DNA from: Thunnus maccoyii
Taxonomy: Eukaryota; Chordata; Actinopteri; Scombriformes; Scombridae
DNA length: 64,000 bases
Direction of reading: 5' to 3'
Assembly: GCF_910596095.1 (NCBI RefSeq)
Contig: NC_056544.1
Location: forward strand, 12,943,155 to 13,007,154
Shown here in pieces: positions 39,935-57,965 of the stretch. How positions within the stretch are numbered: position 1 is the first letter of the stretch; each line of letters starts with the position of its first letter. Under the pieces are notes generated by a model. The model saw only the letters and a program-made list of their open reading frames with translations, searched no databases and had not been told where the DNA came from. The translations under genes and the position numbers were made by a program.

Positions 39935-40827
39935 GTAGGTGTTAATTCAAGTGTAGATTGTGAACAAACAATGTTGCTAATACGTTAGCCAGGCAGCTAT
40001 CGTATCTTTACGTTAGGTCAGCTAGCGTTAGCATTAGCTTGGCTCTGTATGCTGGATGATTGGATTATTTGTTTTTTTAATCATTTTAATGTTACGATTT
40101 CAAATCAGTGACAACTGCCACATTGTCTTTTTTTAATTTAATGGAAACAACAAGCAAATACCTGCTGTTAGAGTGGATTTACGGTCGTAAGTTGCGAGTT
40201 TTCTCAAAGATAATTTAAGTGCTGTTGTTAGCAGAAGACTGAACCCACCCGCAGCCGATCATGTGCACTGTAACTAATGTCATTGTCTTGTAACACATTT
40301 GTCCATTGTTAGCTAGTTAAAGTGGGATTTAAATCGTCCGTATTATCCGTATCGATTGTTTTTTATGCCATGAATCGTGAAAGAGCTTTGTTGTTAGCAC
40401 CACAGAGCAATTGCCATGTCAGATTTCTCCTAAGATTAGATTAGAATTGATAGATAGATAGATAGATGATACTCTTTTTTTTCCTCCAATAATGACAAGC
40501 TCTAGTGCAACAAGAAAATGCACATTTTCTCAGTCTGCCACTGGTAGTTTAAGCTGTATCATTTATTTACTGTGTAATGTTAAGAAATAAATTGAACATT
40601 AGGCCTATATCTTAGTTTGCTTATTATTTTTTGAGTTGAAAAAGACTGAGCTCTCTAGTAAAGCACAACAGTAGCTATTAGATAATTGCAAAAAATATCA
40701 CTTTTCCACATTGCTAGTCGACATCTGCTCTATGGTAAGTGGCTTTTACCGACCTGTCATGTGATGTGTGCATTCAGGAAATTGTGATATGATTGTGTTA
40801 TCGGTCTCATTGTTTTTTTCAGGCATC

Positions 40828-46615
<5,788 letters not shown>

Positions 46616-47330
46616 TCGGCACACCTCTGTACTACGAGGGGAATAAAGACTGGAAGGGAATTTATTGTGTCAAGTCCGCGCTCTACATGATGAGCCCCTT
46701 CTTTTGAGTATTCGCCTCAGTAGTCGACAGAGGGCCCACTCGATTGGCCTTAGTTTAATTAGCGAAGTTGTAGCTGGAGGTGGGAGGAGCCGGTGACGTG
46801 CACAGCCTGAGTGTCGAGGGCAGAGGTGATACATACAAAAAGTATTCCACTTCCTCCTGGATGACGGAGCCGCTGCCTCCAACAGACCCGTGATCTCTGA
46901 TGATGATGAGGAGAACTTTAGGGAGTTTGTCTCCCTACGTGATTATGTTTTGTTTACAGACTGAGTGTGTGCATACCTGCCAAATATTGAGTTTGTCCTT
47001 TTTGATTGTCTATTTATTTTCTTTTCTTTCTTCTTCTTCTTTTTTTTTTTTTTTTTTTACATATTTTAACATATATTATTACTAGTGTGTTTGTTTTGAA
47101 GGCTGGTAGGTTTTCTTTTATGTGTGTAATTGCAGTTTTTGGTCTGATCTGTGGAGTATGTCTGACTTTTTCCCTTCAAGGGTTAAGGTTTGCAGAAAAA
47201 TGAAAACTTGTCATTTTGTATTTTACTGAGCGGCAATAACCTTACATGTTCACGCTGTACATACTGTAATCCTGCGCTGATCTGAGAATTGCTAATGGTT
47301 AAAAAGGACTGGAAAAAACAGGCCAGATCT

Positions 47331-47371
<41 letters not shown>

Positions 47372-48606
47372 CTGACGTTAAGTTCATTTTAGTCTAATGA
47401 TATGATATAAAGCAATGTTGGTAAACATTGTTTCATAATCGCTCAAGAAAAAAACAACCAACAGCATGCGGCACATCTTAGAAGAAAAAAAAAATTCTAA
47501 ATATAATTCACATGAAAAATGCTGTGTAGCCGCCACATTTTGCTTTTTGTGTGACTTGTGTGGAAGCTTTTCTCTCATCTTGTTTCCTTAAATTCTTAAT
47601 AAGAAAAATCAGGCAAAAGGAAAATTAAAAGAAAAACTCGTTGGCTTATCAGTGCAGTCTGTAACAGCAACTGAAGCACACAGTAAAAACATTTGGGATT
47701 CAGTCAGACAGTGAAATGCTGCTCTGTGCTGCGTCTGCTAAGATATTCAAGCCGAGGGCACTTGTCTTTTGCTACTTCAGATCATTTCTGTCTTTTGAGG
47801 TGTGATGCTGTTTTTTGTAAGAAACTTTCATATCATCTGCAACCTTCTCCCCCTTCCATCCCATAATTTTTATTTCCTTAATTCCCACTTTGAATGTTGA
47901 GCCAACTAGTGTGCCACATTTAAATGAACACTATTTATTTGTGTTGTGTAGAAAGGTTGTTGTACAGCGATGGCATGTTTGTTGACTAATGTTATCTGAG
48001 GGACGCTGAGGAGCAGTTTAATGCCACTTGAAAATCAAGACGATGCTGCCAACTTGAATTACAGAAAGAATGTTAAAAAAATATTAATATTTCTGTACTG
48101 AGAGATAATCAACAATTAAATGATCATATCTTGTACATTATGTCTCAGCTGTTTTATTTTCCTGTAAGTAGACAAAATGTAACATTAAGTAAAAGAGGCT
48201 GTATCTGCGTTACACTTCGTTCTAGCCCAGGCTCTCTGATAGGATGGCTGATGTTCAATTTGTCAACAAATCCCATAAAATGACTAAAACCAATAATGTG
48301 TAATTTTAGGTTAAAAATATGAAGTTAGATTTTGAAACAATTGAGCTCTATAGAATAAGCTAATAAGATTACTATGTTTTAGTCAGATCAATTAATTGTT
48401 GTTTTGGGTCTTTTTGTTGAATCTGTTGACAATGAGAAAAATATAAAATATTTCAGACTTACCTTTTAACCCTTTTCTTGATTCCGTTTTAGATCCAAAC
48501 AAATAATCCAACAAGTTTTTGTCTTGCTTGTCAAGAGCCATTTATTATTTAAAAAAAATCATATAAAATCTATTGATCTATTTATTAGCTCTATTTGTGA
48601 TACATC
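46616..48606 (+). other. fzr1 3' UTR and downstream flank, no further gene
   Basis: An AATAAA at 46,642-46,647 lies only about 27 bases after the stop. Later candidates include ATTAAA near 48,115, so the 3' end could be at about 46.66 or 48.1 kb. Long T runs occur at 47,041-47,059 and 47,333-47,367. No coding exon is supported. Confidence 0.5.
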
Positions 48607-49377
48607 TTGAGTAGAGCTGCAACTAACAATTTTCATTATAGATTAATCTGTCGATCACCCCGTACTGCTCTCCCTTCACTGGTTACCAGTGAAATACAGA
48701 ATTGATTTTATGATTCTTGTATTTGTCTTTAAAGCTCTGAATATTTTTGGCACCAGCCTCCAACTCAGGTCTCTCTATTCCACGTTCCCAGTCAAAATCA
48801 TAAAGGTGACAGAGCTTTTTCCAACACTGCTCCCAGACTGTGGAACAGTTTGCCCTTCACCGTCAGATCTCCCCCATCTATCACCACTTTTAAATCCCAG
48901 CTAAAGACTCATCTTTATAGAATCAGTTTTGAGTCCTCCTAATTTTTTTGTAGCATGATAAAACTGTTAACTGTGTCTGTTACAATTTACTTATCTCTTT
49001 ATTTTATTTTGCTTTAATTACTTGAAATTATTTGACTGTATTTTATATTTTTCTGTAAGGTTCTTTGGTCAACTCCTGTTTTTAAATGTGCTCTATGAAT
49101 AGATTTGACTTAATTATATTCTCAATTAATCAATTAGTCATTTGGTCTAAAAAATGTCAGAAAATGGTGAAACATGTCGATCAATGTTTCCCAAAGCTCA
49201 AGGTGACATCCTCAAATGTCTTGTTTTGTCCAGACCAGCAGTCCACAACCCAAAGATATTCAGTTTACTATCATAGTGGACTAAAGAAACCAGAAAATAT
49301 TCACATTTGAGAAGAAAATTATGACATTTTTTCTTTCCTGTTGATCAACTCATCGTTGCAGCTCTACTCTTGAGGTT
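48607..49377. repeat. TTGCAGC-family element split by a LINE insertion
   Basis: The left piece at 48,607-48,655 (GTAGAGCTGCAACTAAC, TAGATTAATCTGTCGAT) and the right piece at 49,112-49,377 (TCAATTAATCAATTAGTCA, AAATGTCAGAAAATGGTG, CATCGTTGCAGCTCTACTC) are two halves of one element. The outer ends are inverted copies around GAGTAGAGCTGCAAC. The LINE lies between them. Confidence 0.8.
48655..49112 (+). mobile_element. 5'-truncated Rex1/L2-like LINE, ORF2 C-terminus and 3' tail
   Basis: Translated with two frame changes, the segment reads LLSLHWLPVKYRIDFMILVF, then KALN, then TAPRLWNSLPFTV and TTFKSQLKTHLYRISF. This is the conserved C-terminal region after the reverse transcriptase in L2/Rex1-type LINEs (usual form LHWLPV..RI.FK, PRLWNSLP, FKS.LKTHL). 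The 3' end TTTAAATGTGCTCTATGAAT then AGATTTGACTT matches the usual tail of these elements. Only the last 450 bases are present and the frame is broken, so it is dead. Confidence 0.85.
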
Positions 49378-51746
49378 CTGACATCAAGATTGGAAAACTG
49401 TGTTCTGTCTTCATTTTGTCATGCAAAACATTGTGTTTCAGACAGATAAATACGTCATATGAGCCATAAATATGAGCTTCATTTTCATGTTCCCATGATA
49501 GTCTTCTGATTAATATAAATACAAATTGGTTATTTTAATTTATTTATTGTTTGGCCACTATGAGCCGCCTAAACAGTTTCAATGCTCATGGGCATAAAAG
49601 CGACTTACACCATTCTTCCAAAAGATGTTCCTTCATGTGGTTTTGATGATGGTATTGGAAACTGCTGTTTCTAGTATAAGTCGAAAATCTTCCATATATA
49701 GTACAGTACAGTATATACTATTGTGTTGGGATCTGGAGACTGAAGGCCACAACATAATATACAGACACAGAAGTGGGTCTTTGTGTTCTTTATGGAAGCA
49801 TTTGTAGACTTTATGTTTCTCCAGTCATGTATTCAGGTTTTTCTTTAACTTATCACCCATCTGAACATCTTCCAGCAGGTGTGACTCTCTGTGAACACCA
49901 CAATCGACCTGTGTGCTCGTTTAGTTGTGAGGACGTGTTGACCTATGAACAGCTTTAAATTTAGTGATTCACTGCTGCTACCACACTCAACCTTAACCAG
50001 GTTACCTTGAAGGTGAAAATCAGGTTGAACACTCACAAAGAAATATCCTGTCAGTAATATTAACTGTCTTTATCTCAGGCTACGAGGAAGGTTAAACATC
50101 CCAACAGACAGCTATCCTTGGTTACGCATCACATTATTACAGAACAAGAGCTTTTAACGGCTACAAAACATCCTGAAGCTTCATCTTATTCCCTGGAAGT
50201 TTGCGGATTTTCATCAAATTACTAGTCAATCCCACACAAGCGTAGTTTTGACCCAAAGCATGAAAAATAATGAATGTTCGCTGCCTCCTAAAGCGCCTAC
50301 ACCTCTGCTTGCACCCCGTGGCCTATCCAAACTCACTCTTACACATTTAAACAGCAAATGGATTTTATCAGTGTAAACAACAGCTGAAGGGTGTAAATAC
50401 ATGAAGATAAAAGGGGATTTTGAACGATGGGTTTTTGCTACAATTTTACGGATAGAAATCCGAAAATGGCAAAGAATGAATATCATCCTTTAATAATTTG
50501 TAATCTGACTATTTATTAGATGGGGAAGACAAAATAATTTAAAAAATACCACTGCTAATTTAGTGGCTTAAAAGGTAAAGATCTTTTTGGGTTTGTTTCT
50601 CTGTGTGTTGAAAATCATTGTACTGTTGTCCTGTGTGACCCAGCTTCTATCAACTTCTATTCTGAGCCCTTTCTTCTCCTTCAGACTCCATTATAATGTC
50701 ATCTAAATAACATGTGTAGTCCATTATAGTAATCAGATAACTAATTTGAATGGAAGACATTCAAAACAGTCCTCCCAGCTCATCTTTGGCTCGCGGTGGG
50801 CAGATGTTAACATTAAGCCCTGAAAGCAGAGGGAGAACAGAGGAGGATCACTAACATGCATAATCCTACCTCCTGATGTTTCTATCAAGAGGCGCAGAGT
50901 GCAATGTTCATTATACAACTAAAGCCTCACAACACAGCGAGCGGGATCTTCCCCCAGGATTCCTCCCTAAGCCCAACTCTTGAGTCGCATTGATGACTGG
51001 CCCACACAGATATCAAAGGAACAAGGCTTTTGTGATAACTAATGGCTGCAGCCACCCAGGCTTCATTCAGGTCATTTTGTCAGAGGGAACAGAGCACAGA
51101 GAGGGTCACTCGTGTGCCTTATTTACAAATACACACACGTCACCCACCCCAGCAGCGCCTTGCATTCATAAAATGGGGGATGGGTGTTTTCTCCACAGCC
51201 TGTAAAAACTGTGACGAACCGTCAAATAGCAGGTGTCAAAGAAGATGCTATGGTTTAAATAGCTTACAGAACAACATAAAGATTCACTGGTTGATGACTG
51301 ATTGTCATGAGATTTTGTCAAAATGTCACACAGGCCCCTGAAAGCAGCAGGAAACACACAAGCTTGTCCTTATAACCTAAAGGCAAACCTTTCCGCTGCT
51401 TTCATAGACCAAAAGTCAAATGTTGCACTGTCACATTTCATTTTTCTCTTTGTAAGAAAACAAACATTTCTGACGGTTAATGATGACACCAATGACATTA
51501 ATCCAAAACTCCAAAAAAAATGAGCTTTTAAACCTACAATAAGTGCACATTTAAATCACTGCTTGTAATTTACCAGCCTATTGTGACTATTGTGTCATTT
51601 GAAGGTGGCACAGTGGGAGAATAATACAGGAATGACTTTATTATTATCTCCCAACCCACTGGATAGACTCGTGTCCAGCTGTGGTGCATCATAATTCCTC
51701 GCAGTAGACAAAATTTTATCGAAGGAGGGTTGGTGATGTATTCTGA
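49378..51746. other. intergenic, no gene seen
   Basis: All frames here are short. Positions 50,740-50,900 (CATCTTTGGCTCGCGGTGGG, AACATGCATAATCCTACC) look unique and could be a conserved noncoding patch, but this cannot be tested without alignment. Confidence 0.45.
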
Positions 51747-52108
51747 TATACACTCACCGAGCATTTTATTAGGAACACCTGTGCAATCTAATGCAATCCA
51801 ATACAACAGCTCTGCCATAAATTCTACTTTTACGAAGCTTATACATTTTTTGGATTTCGTTGACATTGACAGTGTTCCTGATATTTTGTGTGTGTTAATG
51901 GGGTGGACAAATTATTAGAAACACTTTTCAATACAATGCACTCCAGTACACCAACACCACCCACTCCACTATGACCTCAATAATAAACATAAAGTAGAAT
52001 TATCACCTTTCTGACAGCTTCGTGAAAGTAGAATTTATGGCAGAGCTGTTGTATTGAATTACATTAGACTGCACCAGTGTTCCTAATAAAGGGCTTGTGA
52101 GTGTATAT
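51747..52108. repeat. Tc1/mariner-type MITE with about 90-bp inverted ends
   Basis: The left end TATACACTCACC, then TATTAGGAACACCTGTGC and GCTCTGCCATAAATTCTACT is mirrored by AGTAGAATTTATGGCAGAGC, GTGTTCCTAATAAAGGG and GTGAGTGTATAT. Flanking TA/TATA on both sides fits a TA target duplication. The ends resemble a known fish element (CACTCACC...TTAGGAACACC). Confidence 0.9.
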
Positions 52109-52299
52109 CTGGGGTACCTGTACTCAAGGTTTGGAGTCCCTATTATTCGAGCTACAACTGACAGATGGCTTTATATTTGAGAGTGTATGGATATACAGTA
52201 TTTCCACAGGAATAGAAGTGAAATTACATTTAAACTGTAGCCAAGTGCCATGTACCTGTACAATTTCCACTTATTGAAACATTTTCAATCTTGTTGTTT

Positions 52300-52560
52300 C
52301 CATCACAAATTAATTAGATCCCTAATCTTGATCTCACTGCTCAGGTTTAATTCAATTACATGTGAGCTCCTCGCCACAGTCAGGCGCAGGTGCTCGCTCA
52401 GGTGAAGTCTTTTGGACTCTTGGGACGCATGATTTCAATTAAGTCGGGGTGTTTCCTCGATCGGATTAAAATGATGCGCTGCCATTAAGGTTAGATTGAT
52501 TTATTCCTGCAGTAATCAGAAATCTGTCCTCTTTCTGACTGAGGTTTTAAATTAAAAAAA
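52300..52560. promoter_or_regulatory. possible noncoding regulatory element
   Basis: The stretch lacks repeat hallmarks and contains GGTTTAATTCAATTACATG, CGCAGGTGCTCGCTCAGGTG (two E-box-like CAGGTG/CAGGTG cores), TTTCAATTAAGTC and GATCGGATTAAAATG. The mix of homeodomain-like TAAT and E-box motifs just upstream of a TATA promoter suggests an enhancer. This is inference from composition only. Confidence 0.25.
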
Positions 52561-52768
52561 CAGGTGTCTTCCACCGACATACACCCTCAGCCATTTATCC
52601 ATCTGCTTTATTCATATGCATCCTTAACCTTCATATAATGTAATTTGGCTACTGGTTTGGGCCGCACCCTTAACAGGTCTGGAAAAAAAAAATCCACGTC
52701 AATTGGCCTCCTCCCGCAGCCGTCACTCCACATCGTCCCGCCTCTTCCTCGTCTTGTCTCAGCGGACG

Positions 52769-52956
52769 TATAAAAACACACTGATCCATCTTCCCCCAGC
52801 CTACCCAGTAACATCACGATAACCATTACGTGGAGCTCAGATGGGAGGGCGCACAGGCTCAGATTGTGGCTAGTTTCATAGAAAAAAACCCAGCAGTGAA
52901 AGAGACGCGCTGCATAACATTATGTCGGCATCACCTGTTGTTCCCGTCGATAAACG
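52769..52956 (+). promoter_or_regulatory. TATA promoter and candidate first exon of an unidentified transcript
   Basis: TATAAAAA at 52,769-52,776 is preceded by an inverted CCAAT (ATTGG near 52,701) and a GC-rich stretch. About 190 bases later AAACG|GTGAGT at 52,956/52,957 is a strong donor. Within it an ATG at 52,922 opens MSASPVVPVDK before the donor; an earlier ATG at 52,840 gives a short upstream frame ending in TAG. I do not recognise the peptide. It could start a gene with large introns or a noncoding RNA; no second exon was found in the window. Confidence 0.35.
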
Positions 52957-53406
52957 GTGAGTCCATCCACTTAGCCTTTGTCCTGCTCGTTTTATACAAA
53001 GAATGCAATGTTAGGATGTTTTTATTTGCAGGATATGAATGTGTTTGCAGATTTTTCGCTCCACAAAAGCTGCCTTTTTGCACTTCGGGGACTGAAAAGC
53101 AAACATCATGATGAAGCAAACAGCCTTCGAGCTATTAAGGAAAATATAAACAGCTGCTGAGACAAAATCCCGACTGCGTCTGAGGGAAATTAAATGACAT
53201 CCCCTTCCTCCTCTTCCTGCCTCGCCTGGGGGAGAAATGTTTATCGTGTCGTCATGTTTGCCGTGATTTGAGAAGAAGGGAAAAAAAAGATAATTGACCT
53301 TATTTCAGATCAGGAGCAGCGTCAACTGCAGATTATACATGTCAGATATCAGTGGACTTGGGCTTTTTAACCTCCTGAGAGCAAACTTCGGTGCAGCAAC
53401 AGGTGG

Positions 53407-54226
53407 CATGTTTTTTTTTTTTCTTTTTTTTTTTTTTTACCCCGGGCCTGAATCGAGGCGAGATGCTGAGGAGATGGACGTGGAGGAAAAGTAGGGCGTC
53501 ATTCAGCACCGAGACACTGGACAGCTCCCACGTCGAGGGCTACAGTACACGTTTCCTTCAGCCGCGATCTGGACGGAATAAAAGGTTCATTTCTCGCTTT
53601 TTTTAGCATTACTTCCCGTTATCATGTTGACACGTCTTCTGAATATTAACCTAATGCTCAGCGTTAACATGCACCTACTATTTGGAAACTAGATGGACGA
53701 TTTCTGAGTGGTAGAACAGCAAATGAAGTCGTTTGTTTTTAATCAATACTGTATTAAAATGAGCCTACTGGACATCATGGATCATCCATTCTGGGGTCTT
53801 CTCTTGGTCTTAATAGAGTGCTGTTTCTGCTCAGCCATCCTCTTTTCATAGTTTGCATTCAAGGACCCCCCCCCCCCCCCCCTTTTCTCCTTCCTTGCTC
53901 GCTTCCTTCCTTCCTCCCCTTCCTTCCTCTCACTAAACTGTCCCCATCTTCCCATCCCCCTCTTCCACTGACTCCCAGTCTTGTTGCATAGCTACCAGCT
54001 CAGAAACATACTGGAGATGCAGGACAATCTGTCTGTCTCTTCTCTCTCTCTCTCTCTCTCTCTTTCTCTTTCTCTCTCTCAGTCCAAATGTGACTTATTG
54101 GAACACAAATCACTGGTCAGATTTCCATTTTCTACACCTAAATAGAGTAACCACAAATTGTGCACAGCTTAAGGTTTCTGTCCATTGCATATGGTGAACA
54201 GCATTTACTCTAAGTGCTGTGCTGTG

Positions 54227-54260
<34 letters not shown>
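53407..54260. repeat. low-complexity cluster: T runs, 17-C run, (CT)n arrays
   Basis: T runs lie at 53,410-53,440, a 17-base C homopolymer at 53,866-53,882, CCTTCCTTCCTTCC-type sequence to 53,930, and (CT)n arrays at about 54,041-54,080 and 54,230-54,260. The + strand is strongly pyrimidine-rich throughout. No gene is supported. Confidence 0.85.
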
Positions 54261-54264
<4 letters not shown>

Positions 54265-57200
54265 CCTCCCCTCCTCCTGTCTCCCTCTTTTGAGAGGAGC
54301 TGAAAGGTTGGCATTACAACAACAAAGGAAGGATGGAATGTCAACAGGCTTCAGAGAGAAATAGGTTGAGGGAAAACACAGAGATGGGAATTGCATGTAG
54401 TGTTTCCATCTCCAACATCTAAAGTTCAAAACCTGTCAACACACATCGAGCTGGTGGTCGGATGCTCTGTAGCACCTGTTTCACATACCTGCAGAAGCTC
54501 TTTAAGTCTGAGGGCTTTATACGTGACGCTGCAAAATGAATATGTAATGTTTAACATCAGTGCAGTGAAGGGGAGATTCAAACTTGGTTGTCACAAGGTT
54601 GTTTCTTTTTCTTTCATTACAGATTGCCAGCCGTGGATGTGGAGCCACCAACAGAAAGGAGGGGAAGTGTTGGTAGTGCTGAGTGGAAGACTAGTGATTT
54701 TGTTGTGACGCTGATCAAAGAACAACAAGTCCCAGTCTGCCTCTCAGCACAAGCAGTGCTCTTCAGGCCACGTCAGCTGTAACCTGCACAACTCTTCAGA
54801 ATCTGCGTGCATTTTCATGTTGCCATTGTGGCAGAGTTTCCCTGTTTGTTCAGCAACAACAATATGAGACATGTCCTTTAAAAATGCACCAAGGCTCTGG
54901 TGTGCGCCTGTGTGAATGGGTGTAGCCTTAATGCTCAGCAATGTTAATTACCAGCATAATTGCAATCAAAAGCATCATTTAAGTGGAGAAATTCATGGAA
55001 CAGAAACACACACACACACACACACACACAATGAAAACTGGTCTCAGACCTTGGGGAAATACTGTAATAATGGCATGTAGCACACTTTGTACAGAACAGA
55101 CTGAAATAACACAATGTTGATTAATAAATCTGCACTGGAGCGTATTGTTGAGTTGTTATAAAGGTGAACTAAAACCACAGTGTAAACCACTGAAGTGTAT
55201 TTCTGCTTTCTTTTCTCACATCTGCATCAACACACACATGGCAGCATTGGATCTGAAACCACCACATACAGTGTACGACACACACCGAGGAGATCGTTAA
55301 AGACAAAAATCTATCCAATCTATCCTGTTCTTTCCTGCTAACTATACTTCATCCTGCTGTCCAACATATTACTCCTCTTAGATCAGATGGCCTGCTGCCA
55401 GAACACTTTACTATGTGCAACACTTTGAGTACTTAGAGGACTAAATACATGTCATCCATTAGTAAGAGGGGTCTAAATCATTCTATGGACTTAAGTGGCT
55501 GCCTTGGTTGCTGTAATGGGCAGTGGAGTGGCTACCCTTCTTGTAGTGCTCTAGTAGTTTCTTCAGTATGTGTTTCAGTTCTGAGCGACCAGGTGAATGA
55601 AAAGGGGAGATAGAAGGACTCGTTCTGATCCCAGCTGTGGTGTGCATAGAACCGGAGAGGTCTTTGTGGTGACGTATAGAACACAGACATGCATGCATCT
55701 AAAGTCACACAAAATAATAAATCACAAAACCAACAGTGCAGGCAATCATCCTCATTGTTAAAAAAAAACCCCAACATTCGGAGGCTGACCTGACTTTCTG
55801 CATGGTGACTAACATGTTGCTATGCCTCATAGTGTCACAGAAACCACTCAGTGTGAACTTGGTGGCAGTGTTAGGAGCCCATTAGGACCAGAAATAATTA
55901 GGGAATGTGTCTCATGCACACAGTTTCCATTACTTTATGTAGTTCTGCATTACCCTTCACTTGCCAGTATTTGGTCTGCTTATGAGCTGGATGCAGAGCC
56001 AGGTCTTTCTGAGTTTTGATTAATATCAGTAAACAGACCTGAGCAAATATAAGATATCCACAGTCACTAAGAAGTCTGAGAGGCGCGCTCACACAGCAGA
56101 AGACATCTGTGATAGATCATAGTCCTCTGCCAGTATAACAGCTGATACTGTATTCATATAGGAAAAGAAGGATGAAGACATAACAGACACACACAATAAA
56201 AAGAATTAAATCAATCCACTTCACCAAGATATGTCAGATTCTACCAGCTGTATGTAAATATATTAACGTAGACTTAAAAAAATAAATGGATGAAAATGAT
56301 TGAAAAGTGTTGAAGCTTTCAGAAATTCAAAAAAAATGTTGTTACTAGGATACCTGAATGAGTGACCTGATGTTTGTTACACATGGCAAACAGGGTGCTG
56401 AAGCCAAGCTGACCTCATTAGAGAGAAAATGCACCTTGACTTGATTTAAAACAATGTGAAAAGTAAAGATTGTGACATTTATCTTGTATATCACTGAAAT
56501 CCAAAGCTGTGAATATTTTTGATGAGACCAATACACAGTTACATTTGAACGATGAAGCACCTGAATCATCTTTATCTCCACTGACTGTAAATGCAGAGCA
56601 AAGAGCAAAAATCAATCATGTCATCACCGTTTCCTACAGTATTAATTACAATCCTTACAAACCCTGTCTTTTATAAAAAGCTTGCAAGGATTTAATTAAA
56701 AATGCGTCGTGGCTGGTCTCATTCACACTGCACCCTGTAAATCTCCAGATTGGCGGCATGCTGGTTTTTCATATATAAAACCAGGGACTGGCTTGCGTTG
56801 CTAAGCAACACAAAGGAGTCGAGTGTATTTGTTTATTGGCCAATAAGAATGCAGACAAAGTTTCAAGGTTTTCTGGGAAGGTCCTGTAATAATATAACTC
56901 ACAGGAAAAAAATAGAGCAGAGCATTTTCTAATAACAACCTTTCATATACATATATCTGTGTATAAATATATTATGCATAAAGAAGCTGCTCCCCTTTGA
57001 ATCCTTCATGGAGCTCTAAAACAGCTTTCAGCCTGTTTGGTAAAGGAGTAAACAGGTGACTAATTTACTGTTGGTTTTAACAACACTCCCACACACATAA
57101 CAAACATAAAATCACTACTAAATCCTTTGTCTCCTGTGTGAAAGAGGCTTAATAAACGTAAAAATGAAATATAGGGTTCAAACCTTTTTGCACTAAACAG

Positions 57201-57474
57201 AAGGAAGCAGTTCAATCAGCCAAAATTAAAGCCACAGGCAGCAATGAGTGGGTTTCAGGCTTCACAAAAGTGAGCAAAGTCACTTCAGCTAGTTTAATTC
57301 TGTTAAAGAAGAAGTGACATCAATTACACACTTACTTGTTTCATCATCACAAAGCCTACAGCATTTCAATAATTGTGCACTCAAAGTTCCACCATTCGTC
57401 CCCCCTTCATTGGATTTGATCGAAACACGATGTGTATGTTCAGGAAATAGCACAGGATGTCTCCAGTGTGTTTA
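54261..57474. other. intergenic, no gene seen
   Basis: A (CA)n tract lies at 55,007-55,030. Frames of 60-105 residues show no family resemblance and no splice context. I see no RNA gene. Confidence 0.5.
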
Positions 57475-57965
57475 ATCAGGATTGCTCAAAAGCATCTTGA
57501 GTTATGAGCAGATTTGTGATAGGCCACGCCCACTTGCACCAATCAATATTTTGGTTTACACTTCCTCAGAGCATGCACACCAACTTTGGTGAAATTCTGT
57601 CAGCCAGCTTTTCAGATACATGTCACGTGTGGCGCCCCCCATGAGCTGGGCTCAAAATGCTTTGGTAGACCTGTGTCCAAACACGGACTGACGTTACCTA
57701 CCAAGATTTATGATGATTGGACAAACTGGTAATGAGTTCTGGTTATCGCCCTTTGTGAAGATATTTTGGTTGATGGCAGCCATGTTTTTCAACCAATCTT
57801 GCTCATTTATATTAGAAATGTGTATCTCAGTCCCCCAAGGCTGTATACCAAATTTGGTGTTAACGGAGTCAAAATCCAAAAAGTACATGCCATTATTGTT
57901 TTTTCAGTTTATGCAAATTAGCCAAAAATCTATCATGGCGGACTTTTATGGTCCGAGACAGGCCC
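57475..57965 (+). repeat. dispersed fish repeat (GATAGGCCACGCCCACTTG family)
   Basis: TAGGCCACGCCCACTTGCAC, CACACCAACTTTGGTGAAAT, ACCAAATTTGGTGTTAAC and AAAATCTATCATGGCGGAC are phrases of an abundant noncoding fish repeat. The 89-residue frame at 57,710-57,979 comes from it. Part of a related repeat follows at 59,565. Confidence 0.7.

Noticed and set aside
52608-52826. Minus-strand frame over the TATA region
   Set aside because: It has no splice context, and the TATA/CCAAT layout and donor support a + strand start instead.
54391-54782. Frames of 64 and 105 residues with a possible acceptor near 54,622, considered as exon 2 of the transcript starting at 52.8 kb
   Set aside because: The junction does not give a recognisable protein, and the composition looks noncoding.
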